Assembly: GCF_038397775.1 (NCBI RefSeq)
Contig: NZ_CP151650.1
Coordinates: 1,426,001-1,490,000, forward strand
Length of the DNA: 64,000 bases
Origin: Pseudomonas sp. RC10
GTDB lineage: Bacteria; Pseudomonadota; Gammaproteobacteria; Pseudomonadales; Pseudomonadaceae
Direction of reading: 5' to 3'
Notes under the pieces: model-generated
What the model was told of the DNA's origin: nothing
Databases searched by the model: none
What the model saw: only the letters and a program-made list of their open reading frames with translations
Part shown: positions 26,381 through 33,603 of the stretch, one piece after another
Layout of the letters: each line of letters starts with the position of its first letter
Position numbering within the stretch: position 1 is the stretch's first letter
Position numbers and translations under genes: made by a program

Positions 26381-28981
26381 TCACGCCTCCGACGCGGTCA
26401 CGGCAACGGACTCTGGATGGTTATCATCGCTGTGCTGCGCGTAGGTCCAGTTGACGACCGTACCGTCCGGCAGTGTTTGCTCAAGGGGGCGACCGTAGAA
26501 GTCGAGGCGTTGGAGGGTGAGACGGTCGTCTTCACCTTCGATCTGAAGGCAAGTCTCGAACACTCTGTCCAGTCCGTCCCGAGCCCACCGGGTGGTGCGG
26601 ATCAGTGTATCGTCCGTGTCATACAGCTGTTCCTGAATCACGCTGCCCGCGGCGTTGAACACGCTGACCTTGCTTGGCCCCTTTGTGTCGCCATTTGCCT
26701 GCCACTGTTTGACGGTCAGTTTCGCCGGATTATGTTCGGTGTGCGTTTGCACACCATCGGGTGTCGTGACGCAGCGTATCTGGCCCCAGTCGTCGTACTC
26801 GGTCGTCGTGGTGAGAGGCAGCGCGGTCACGGAGGCGGGATCGTTTTCATCGCGTAGCCAGTCGGTGTGGGTTTCGCTGGTCACTCGGCCCTCGACGTCA
26901 AACACCGTGCGTACGATCTCCCGAAATTCGCCCGGCGCATGGTCGAGGTCTTCCAGTTCGACCCGAACGGTGCGGCCTTCGCCATCGAGCCATTGGCGGC
27001 GGCGTTGGCCGGTGGCATGGGTGTGTTCGATCATGACCGGTTTTTCGGCACCGGTTCGTGCGGCCAATGCGACCTTGTCACCGACGTGATAAGTGGTGGT
27101 ACGCGTGGCTTTATAGCGGCTGTCGTCGGCGGTAACCGCCAGTGTGACGCGCCCCAGTTCGTCGTACTCATAACGGCTCAGCACGCCCGCCAGGGAGCGG
27201 TCCCGGGTCATTTGGCCAGTCGTCAGGGAGCGCGCGCTGTCCTGGCTCTGGCGCACGGTTTCTGTACCTTCGAAGCCTGTGATGCTGACATGTGTGCTCA
27301 GTTCGTCGCCGGTCAGTTCGTAGCGGTAGTGGGTTGTGGTGGCTTTGTCGTTGAGTGTCGTCACGGTGCGTTTCAGTCGCGCGTAACCATCGCCTTCCGA
27401 GACGTAGGTCTGCACGGTGGTTTCCATCAGCCGGGCAAGGGTCTCGTCACGGGTGTGCTCGCTTTCCACCAGCACGAGAGCCGGTTCGCCTTCGATCAGC
27501 GAATTCAGCGAGGTGTACGTGTAGGCCGTGGAGACTTCGCTCGCGCCGCCATGACCTCCATCTTCGAGTGGTGCGGGTTTTACGGTTTTCTTCTTGAGGT
27601 ACCGGACCATGCCCAATGCATTGGCTGGGCAACCCTCAGCGCCTTCGGCCGGATAATACTCGCTGTGCTCTTCGACGCCTGAGGGTGAGCGAGTCAACAC
27701 CAGATTGCCGGATTCGTCGTAGCGGTATTCAGTCGTTTCGCTGCGTTGCGCGCCGCGTTCATCGGTAAACGTGACGGTCTGTGCGTGGGGGAGCTGGCAC
27801 CAGGCAGGTTGGTCTTCCCAGCTTTTATCCGGTTCGATGCCGAAGGTGGTTTGCGTGTGGACTTCGCACTGCCCTCGCTTGACGACTTCCGAGGTCAGCA
27901 GGTGGAAACGGTTCCAGGTGCGGGTGATGGTCGAGAGGGTTCTGCCTTCTGGATCGGTCTGGGTTTCCACCACCTCGTAATCGTAATCCTGTTCGACCTC
28001 GTAGAGGTTGTCGCGGCCTTGTTGCCAGTCGAATGCCTGATCGCTGCCATAACCCAGATAGTTATGCGCGCTGGACCACTCATAACTGCGGGTCAGCTCG
28101 GTATCGGGGTTCCCGGCTGAGTGTTTCCACTCGGCGACACGAGGCAGAACGGCAAAAGGCGCGCCCTCTGGAAGCTGATGACCGAACTCTCCCGTGGCCC
28201 AGGTCACGGCGTCCGAGGCGCCCAACGGGCTGGTGAGTGCTGTAGGGAGCAGCAGGTGGTTCTGCTCGTCCAGGGCGTGATGCTCGTATTCGATGCCAAA
28301 CGGCACCTCGATGCCTGGCAGATACACATCGCTCAGCGTGTCGTTGGCCAGTTGCAGACGCAGGCTCCGGGCTTCGGACTCCGGCACGATGAAGCGCACC
28401 TCACCCTCGTCACTTTCGACCTGCAGCAAGGTGCGGGACTCGTCACGGATGCGGTCGAGGATGAAGTCTTCGTTGGCGAACGCCGACCACTCCACGAACA
28501 GGCTGCGACCTTCGGGGCTGCGGATTTCGCTGACCAGAAAGCGCGAGCTGTCCTGTTGCTGTGTCAGGAATTCGGTTTGACCGGTTTTATGATCGATCCG
28601 AAAAACGCTCTCGCTTTCACAGGTCACGACCATGGACTTGATCTTGGCATCGAGCAGCACCAGCTCGCTGCCGGTAGAGAGGTCGGATCTTTCCATGTCA
28701 ATGGCGAAACGCTCGCCTGATGAAAGGCTCAACGTGGGCGCATCCTGATGGAGGTTGATTTCGCTCAGGTCCAGAGACCAGCCAAATCCATAGCCCCGAT
28801 TGCGGGTGGAACCCAGCACACCGAAGGACAGGGTGGGCGACAAGGCAGGGCCGGCGAGATGATTGGCGGGGATCAACGGCAGTTTAAACGCCAATGTGAA
28901 TTGACCGGTGCGAGCATCGACACCGGTTTTGATAAAGTCCATGAAATTCGTGGCTTGGGTGTGCAGTGTGTCTAGAGACAT
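26381..28981 (-). CDS. RHS shell N-terminal half
   Basis: This 866-residue protein begins MSLDTLHTQATNFMDFIKTG and continues VDARTGQFTLAFKLPLI and GYGFGWSLDLSEI, the standard start of the large Pseudomonas RHS proteins. It carries successive YD-type repeats (YRYDESGNLVLTRSPSG, SRYEYDELGRVTLAV). It ends at LPDGTVVNWTYAQHSDDNHP, where single-chain relatives of about 1600 residues continue without a break, so the shell is split here between two genes. The stop overlaps a possible GTG start of the next frame (GTGA). I start it at the ATG at 28979-28981. A GTG at 29048-29050 would lie inside a hairpin and is unlikely, though the Shine-Dalgarno for the ATG is weak. Confidence 0.75.
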   Translation of the reverse strand: MSLDTLHTQATNFMDFIKTGVDARTGQFTLAFKLPLIPANHLAGPALSPTLSFGVLGSTRNRGYGFGWSLDLSEINLHQDAPTLSLSSGERFAIDMERSDLSTGSELVLLDAKIKSMVVTCESESVFRIDHKTGQTEFLTQQQDSSRFLVSEIRSPEGRSLFVEWSAFANEDFILDRIRDESRTLLQVESDEGEVRFIVPESEARSLRLQLANDTLSDVYLPGIEVPFGIEYEHHALDEQNHLLLPTALTSPLGASDAVTWATGEFGHQLPEGAPFAVLPRVAEWKHSAGNPDTELTRSYEWSSAHNYLGYGSDQAFDWQQGRDNLYEVEQDYDYEVVETQTDPEGRTLSTITRTWNRFHLLTSEVVKRGQCEVHTQTTFGIEPDKSWEDQPAWCQLPHAQTVTFTDERGAQRSETTEYRYDESGNLVLTRSPSGVEEHSEYYPAEGAEGCPANALGMVRYLKKKTVKPAPLEDGGHGGASEVSTAYTYTSLNSLIEGEPALVLVESEHTRDETLARLMETTVQTYVSEGDGYARLKRTVTTLNDKATTTHYRYELTGDELSTHVSITGFEGTETVRQSQDSARSLTTGQMTRDRSLAGVLSRYEYDELGRVTLAVTADDSRYKATRTTTYHVGDKVALAARTGAEKPVMIEHTHATGQRRRQWLDGEGRTVRVELEDLDHAPGEFREIVRTVFDVEGRVTSETHTDWLRDENDPASVTALPLTTTTEYDDWGQIRCVTTPDGVQTHTEHNPAKLTVKQWQANGDTKGPSKVSVFNAAGSVIQEQLYDTDDTLIRTTRWARDGLDRVFETCLQIEGEDDRLTLQRLDFYGRPLEQTLPDGTVVNWTYAQHSDDNHPESVAVTASEA

Positions 28982-29017
28982 ATTCTGGTCACTCTGAAGT
29001 CGGCTTGAAAGTTGGGG

Positions 29018-29052
29018 GCGTGCGTGCTCCGCAACAGGAGAAGCACGCACGC
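29018..29052 (-). other. Intercistronic hairpin without T-run
   Basis: GCGTGCGTGCT at 29018-29028 pairs perfectly with AGCACGCACGC at 29042-29052, an 11-bp stem with a 13-base loop. It lies between the stop of the 29073 gene and the start of the RHS N-half. With no T-tract it is more likely an mRNA processing or stability element than a terminator. Confidence 0.5.
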
Positions 29053-29072
29053 GTTCCTGAACTTAAAAATGA

Positions 29073-29984
29073 TCAGATCACAATGAAGTCAATGAGATTT
29101 CCATTGCTTGCCTGGGTCATTTCGATGGTGTGTTCATTGCCATACTGATCAAGAAGGCCCCACCGGGACGTCGCGTTTTGCGCGCCACTTAGTGTCGCGG
29201 GGCCAAAGGTCATGATTCGGATAAAGACCATGCTGCCGGGGCGCCGGTGTACGGAGAGGTCAGTCGTGGGGGCCTTGAATTTTCTGCGGTCGCTGACCTC
29301 GAAAGCCAAGTGGGTATAACTTCTGGGTTCACCGTCAGCGAACCAGCCGTTATCTTGTATCGTTTCCTGATAGTAAGGGTTGCCTGATCCAGGGCCATAA
29401 GGTATTGACGCGACCAGTCGCAGATTGCGGCCTTTGAGATACAGCTGATAGACGTCATAGTCCCAGCTGGTGGCATTGACGGTGTGTTCGTAATTGTTTT
29501 CATCCTCAAATGCAAAATCATCGCGGTTCAGCCGCAGAGGTGTCAGGGTCTCCAGGGTGACGGACGAGTTGAACTTGCTGGTATGGCTGACGTATTGCGT
29601 TTCGTCATCCTTACTGATCGAGGCATAGACTACGTCCAGAGAACCCCCGGATCGGGTCGATGAAACGTAGAATCTGCGACGTCGTGAGTTGGCTTCAAGC
29701 AATGCACTTGGGGCCAGCCCGGTGTCTGCATAATATTCAAAGCGTTTGTCACGCTCGGTAGACATCTGCAGTTCGCCGCTCAGTTCCTGATACTGGCCAT
29801 CGTCATCGAGTGTGACCAGGCGAATGCTGTCCAGTTGCTCTTCAGAGATGATCACGCCAGCTTTGGGGGTGAGGCTCACGGACACTTCAAGTTGATGGCG
29901 TCCATTGCCAAAGACCTTGTTCGAGTTCGAGCTGACTTTGACGTCGAATCGGGTAATCCAATGGGTATCGTTTGCAGGGTTCAT
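29073..29984 (-). CDS. Unknown protein, paralogue of the 30130-31068 product
   Basis: I do not recognise the family. The 303-residue product starts MNPANDTHWITRFDVKVSSN after the strong ribosome site AAGGAAGG. It has no signal peptide or membrane segment and is predicted rich in beta-strand. It is collinear with the adjacent 30130-31068 product: PANDT-x-W at the start, KVF-x-NG, DDDG-x-Y-x-EL, YVSSTR, SKDDET-x-YV in the middle and SRWGLLDQYGNEHTIEMTQ at the end. The central parts differ (for example YGPGSGNPYYQETIQD). It is co-directional with and immediately upstream of the split RHS genes, so a role with the shell (assembly, decoration or delivery) is an inference from context. Confidence 0.7.
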   Translation of the reverse strand: MNPANDTHWITRFDVKVSSNSNKVFGNGRHQLEVSVSLTPKAGVIISEEQLDSIRLVTLDDDGQYQELSGELQMSTERDKRFEYYADTGLAPSALLEANSRRRRFYVSSTRSGGSLDVVYASISKDDETQYVSHTSKFNSSVTLETLTPLRLNRDDFAFEDENNYEHTVNATSWDYDVYQLYLKGRNLRLVASIPYGPGSGNPYYQETIQDNGWFADGEPRSYTHLAFEVSDRRKFKAPTTDLSVHRRPGSMVFIRIMTFGPATLSGAQNATSRWGLLDQYGNEHTIEMTQASNGNLIDFIVI

Positions 29985-30129
29985 TTTTAACCTTCCTTGG
30001 TTATTGAAGACGACTGCTGAGCAGTCAGTGTGAGCGGTGAGAAATGACACAGGCGCTCATGGAATTCTTGCGCCCAGCGTGTGTCATGCTTGTGAGAGAT
30101 GAAACGCGCTGAATGCGATGAAGCTGGGC

Positions 30130-31068
30130 TTAATTCGTGACTGTAAAGTCAAGCAGGTTGCCGCCGCCTGTTTGAGTCATATCGATTTGATAGTGATTGC
30201 CGTATTGATCGAGCAAGCCCCAACGGCTGCCGCTATTCCTAAAGGAGATCGGGCGGTCTTCACCGATCAACTTAAGCCGTACAAAATTCATGGTGCCTGC
30301 AGTTTTGTTGACGGTAATGCTGGCGCCTTTGTAGGTCAGGTTGATTTCAGGCCCGACTGCTATAGCAACGTGGTAGTAGGTTTTGTAGCGGCGCCGGTGC
30401 GCATGAATGGGCCCGGAGAAAGAGGGGGGCGGTGTGACATCGATACTTTTACCGTAATAAGCCTGGCCACTGGCGACGCCGTAGGCAATGGAGTCGACGA
30501 TTTTGTACTGCCGATCCTTGAATCTCAGGTGGTAAATGTCCAAGTCGACGGCAACGTTACCTTGGGTCACATTGAGCGTGTCGTCGCCCCAGAACGTGAA
30601 ATCCTCGCGTGTCAGCCGTGGACGCGCGACCGTTTCAATGAGCACTTCGGAGTTGAACCGGCTGGTGCCCGTGACGTAGTGAGTCTCGTCGTCCTTGCTG
30701 ATGCGCGCATAAAGGGTGTCATGTGTGCCAGCGGGGCGAGTCGATGACACGTAGATTTTTCTGCGAAACGTGCCCGACTCAAGCTCCAGCTTCCTGAAAG
30801 ATCTACTGCCTGGGAAGTATTCGAATCGCTCGTCACGTTCATTGGAAGCGCTCAACTCGCCTTCGAGTTCCTTGTAGTGACCGTCATCGTCCAAAATGAC
30901 CAGCCGGATACTGTTCAGTTGCTCCTCAGTGACTTCCTGCCCCGCTTTGGGCGTGACGCTGACCGAGATCTGCAGTTGCTGAAAGCCATTGTTGAACACT
31001 TTGTTCGAGCTGTTGGTAATACGAACTTTGAAACCAGTGAGCCAGTTTGTGTCGTTTGCTGGAGTCAT
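30130..31068 (-). CDS. Unknown protein, first gene of the split-RHS locus
   Basis: I do not recognise the family. The 312-residue product starts MTPANDTNWLTGFKVRITNS at 31068 by analogy with its paralogue; an ATG four codons upstream (31080) is also possible. It ends SRWGLLDQYGNHYQIDMTQT and GGGNLLDFTV, like the 29073-29984 product, with a 145-base gap between the two genes. It has no signal peptide or transmembrane segment. An inverted repeat CAACCAT-CC-ATGGTTG at 31074-31089 covers the ribosome-binding region and could control initiation. It is the likely first gene of a minus-strand transcript running through the RHS halves. Confidence 0.7.
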   Translation of the reverse strand: MTPANDTNWLTGFKVRITNSSNKVFNNGFQQLQISVSVTPKAGQEVTEEQLNSIRLVILDDDGHYKELEGELSASNERDERFEYFPGSRSFRKLELESGTFRRKIYVSSTRPAGTHDTLYARISKDDETHYVTGTSRFNSEVLIETVARPRLTREDFTFWGDDTLNVTQGNVAVDLDIYHLRFKDRQYKIVDSIAYGVASGQAYYGKSIDVTPPPSFSGPIHAHRRRYKTYYHVAIAVGPEINLTYKGASITVNKTAGTMNFVRLKLIGEDRPISFRNSGSRWGLLDQYGNHYQIDMTQTGGGNLLDFTVTN

Positions 31069-31410
31069 GCTGTCAACCATCCATGGTTGGTGAGGTGACT
31101 ACAGAATAGGCAGGGAGGCGCCTGCTCAGTGATATACATATTTATATCGGGGTGCAGGCTTCATTACCGGATATTTCATATGCGCCCTGCGCAGGCTGCG
31201 ACCCTTTTTTGTGCTCCGGCGCACGCCGCACATTGCTCTGACGGCTAAATGCCATCAACATCCACACCGGACACATTGGCGAACGTCCCCGTTTCCTCTA
31301 CATTGGAAGCCTTGCCAGACGATTGAGATGCCTGCCGTTTTCCACGGCAGGCACGACCGGCCAGCGGTGCGCCGCAGATTGACCTTGCCGGACAGGACGA
31401 CCTTCACCCC
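31069..31410. other. Divergent promoter region of split-RHS locus and diguanylate cyclase
   Basis: No gene is visible here. The part next to the unknown gene is AT-rich, with an inverted repeat GATATA-CATATT-TATATC at 31131-31148. A perfect hairpin TGCCTGCCGT-TTTCC-ACGGCAGGCA lies at 31329-31353 in the leader of the diguanylate cyclase gene. It has no T-run and so is probably not a terminator. Confidence 0.5.
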
Positions 31411-32532
31411 ATGATGAACCAACCTCATATAGACGGATCTATCCAGCGCCTGCGGTTCAAGCGGTTTGCATTGGCCGCAGGCACGTATGTGTTGCTGATC
31501 GCGCTGGTCTGGGTGGCGTATTGCGCGGGTTACTACGAGGCCAATTTCTTCAGCCTTTGGCTTGCCACGGTCCTGGTGCTGCTGTCACAGGGCGTCATGA
31601 GCCTGGTATTTTTCGGCGAGTACAACAAACGCTTCAAAGACCCCAGCCTGACCGAGTTCCAAGTGCTGATGGGGTTGGGCTGGCAAACCTTTCTGTTGGC
31701 GCATCTCGGCCCGGCCCGGGGCACGTTTCTGGTGCTTTACGTACTGGTGCTGCTATTCGGCCTGTTTCATCTCCCGCCGAAGGTCTTCACTCGTTGCGCC
31801 GTCCTTGCCTTGACGGGCTTCATCGGGCTCAACCTGTGGGACGCCTTTCAGGATGACCTGGCCGATCCAGGCCTGGCGGCCTTGCAAGCCTGTGCGTTGT
31901 TCATCGTGCTGGCGTGGCTGTGCCTGTATGCGCGTTTCGTGCAGAGTTCGCGGCAACGCATGCATCAACACCGCATCACCTTGCAGGCCCACCAAGAGAC
32001 CTTGCGCGGGATGATGTTTCAGCTGGAAGAGCTGGCATCCACCGATGAACTGACCAATTTGTTCAATCGGCGTCACTTTCTGCGTCTGGCCACACGAGAG
32101 CTGGAAACGATGGACGGTTCGTACACGGAAGGGTTGGCCTTGATCGACATGGATCATTTCAAGCGGGTCAACGATGTGTTGGGCCATGCCGCAGGCGACC
32201 GGGTGTTGCAGGTGTTCGCGGCTACCGCGACGGAATGCCTGCGCGCAGATGACATTCTGGCCCGCTACGGTGGCGAAGAGTTCGTGTTGTTGATCCCCCG
32301 CTGCACTCGGACCCAGTTGGTCGAATGCTGTGAGCGCGTACGTTTGGCGTTCGAACAGGTGGTCATTCCCGAGTTGCCAGGACTGGAACTGAGCCTCTCG
32401 GTCGGCATGACCCTCGTCGAGCGCGATGATGATATGGACAGCGCCTTGCAGCGTGCCGATCAGGCGCTCTATCGCGCCAAGCATCAGGGTCGAAACCGTT
32501 GCCATGGCGCATGGGAATCTGTTGATGCCTGA
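31411..32532 (+). CDS. Membrane-bound diguanylate cyclase (GGEEF)
   Basis: The protein makes cyclic di-GMP from two GTP at the inner membrane. It is 373 residues long with six predicted membrane segments in the first 190 residues (from GTYVLLIALVWVAYCAGYY to LFIVLAWLCLYARF), then a short helical linker and a GGDEF domain from about residue 215 (STDELTNLFNRRHF). The active site is G287-G-E-E-F291. An inhibitory RxxD site (R278-A-D-D281) sits exactly five residues before it, so product feedback inhibition is expected. The gene overlaps the following ferredoxin-reductase gene by eight bases. The N-terminal sensor domain is not assigned. Confidence 0.9.
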   Translation: MMNQPHIDGSIQRLRFKRFALAAGTYVLLIALVWVAYCAGYYEANFFSLWLATVLVLLSQGVMSLVFFGEYNKRFKDPSLTEFQVLMGLGWQTFLLAHLGPARGTFLVLYVLVLLFGLFHLPPKVFTRCAVLALTGFIGLNLWDAFQDDLADPGLAALQACALFIVLAWLCLYARFVQSSRQRMHQHRITLQAHQETLRGMMFQLEELASTDELTNLFNRRHFLRLATRELETMDGSYTEGLALIDMDHFKRVNDVLGHAAGDRVLQVFAATATECLRADDILARYGGEEFVLLIPRCTRTQLVECCERVRLAFEQVVIPELPGLELSLSVGMTLVERDDDMDSALQRADQALYRAKHQGRNRCHGAWESVDA

Positions 32533-33454
32533 TCTGCGTGCGGGAGATCGACAGTGGTCGGTCGCCTCGGGGAGCAATTTGCTCGACTCGCTGAATCAGG
32601 CAGGGCTGTCCGTTCCTTACAGCTGTCGGGCGGGCAGTTGCCACGCCTGTATCGTGCGCTGTGTCCGGGGTGAGCCACACGATGCGCTGCCTGAGGCGCT
32701 TGACGCCCGCAAGCGCGAGCAGGGCTGGCGCCTGGCGTGTCAGTGTCGGGTCGTGGACGATCTGGACGTTGAAATCTTCGACCCGAAACGCGACGGTTCA
32801 CCGGCTCGGGTCAGCGGGGTGGACTGGTTAAGCCCCTCGGTCTTGCGCCTTCGCCTTGAACCCGAGCGGCCCTTGCGCTATCGCGCCGGGCAGCATCTGG
32901 TGCTGTGGACCGCGAGCGGCATTGCGCGCCCTTATTCGCTGGCGAGCGTGCCGGGAGACGCCGCTGCGCTGGAGTTTCATATCGATTGCAGCAAACCCGG
33001 CGCTTTCGCTGACGTTGCTCGCACCCTGATGCCGGGCGACGTCATCCGACTGGGCGAACTGCGGGGTGGGGCCTTGCACTACGACCCTGACTGGCAAGCA
33101 CGGCCGCTCTGGCTATTTGCTGCCGGGACCGGGTTGGGGCCTTTGTGGGGGATTTTGCGCGAAGCGTTGAACGCCGGGCATCAAGGGCCGATTCGGGTCA
33201 TGCACGTGGCGCGTGAGCATTACCTGGCCAAACCCCTTCAAGCACTGACGGCTATGCACGCGCAATTGCAGCTGGAGTGGGTCGAGGTCGAGCAGTTTCA
33301 GGCGGCGTTGTCCGGGTTGCGCGTCACCTCGCGTCAGACCATCGCCCTGGTGTGCGGATCGCCCGCGAGCGTGGAGGGCTTTTCGAAACGCCTGTTCATC
33401 GCCGGGGTGCCAAGGGGGCAGGTATTCGCGGATATGTTTTTGGAGAAAGTGTGA
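32525..33454 (+). CDS. 2Fe-2S ferredoxin/NAD(P)H oxidoreductase fusion
   Basis: This is a single-chain electron-transfer protein of 309 residues. The N-terminal plant-type ferredoxin domain (1-85) has Cys34-x4-Cys39-x2-Cys42 and a fourth ligand at Cys72 or Cys74. A ferredoxin-NADP reductase-like part follows, with RPYSLASVPG (flavin binding) and LFAAGTGLGPLWGILR (nucleotide binding). Its order (ferredoxin first) is like the reductase components of aromatic oxygenases or CDP-6-deoxyglucoseen reductase, but no oxygenase partner is nearby. The ATG at 32525 lies inside the end of the cyclase gene. An ATG at 32504 is the alternative. The cognate acceptor is unknown. Confidence 0.8.
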   Translation: MPDLRAGDRQWSVASGSNLLDSLNQAGLSVPYSCRAGSCHACIVRCVRGEPHDALPEALDARKREQGWRLACQCRVVDDLDVEIFDPKRDGSPARVSGVDWLSPSVLRLRLEPERPLRYRAGQHLVLWTASGIARPYSLASVPGDAAALEFHIDCSKPGAFADVARTLMPGDVIRLGELRGGALHYDPDWQARPLWLFAAGTGLGPLWGILREALNAGHQGPIRVMHVAREHYLAKPLQALTAMHAQLQLEWVEVEQFQAALSGLRVTSRQTIALVCGSPASVEGFSKRLFIAGVPRGQVFADMFLEKV

Positions 33455-33486
33455 TCGATTGAGTGCCATGCAAGGGGTGCAGCGAC

Positions 33487-33508
33487 CTACTGTCATTTCT
33501 GACAGTAG
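33487..33508. promoter_or_regulatory. Perfect 22-base palindromic operator, lux-box-like
   Basis: CTACTGTCA at 33487-33495 and TGACAGTAG at 33500-33508 are perfect inverse copies around TTTC. The inner part fits the CT-N12-AG dyad of LuxR-family binding sites. It lies about 95 bases upstream of the TcC-type gene at 33604. Confidence 0.5.
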
Positions 33509-33603
33509 AAAGCTTCCGGCCGACGGTGTATCAGACAGATCGAGGGCTGTTTTTCAGGCCTATACCGGACGGATGCGTCAGCACCATGACCAAGGAGGTC
33601 TGT

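Noticed and set aside
26304..26384. GTG at 26384 as the only start of the first RHS C-half
   Set aside because: A downstream ATG at 26303 has a better ribosome site that is conserved before the sister gene; the longer start is kept only as an alternative.
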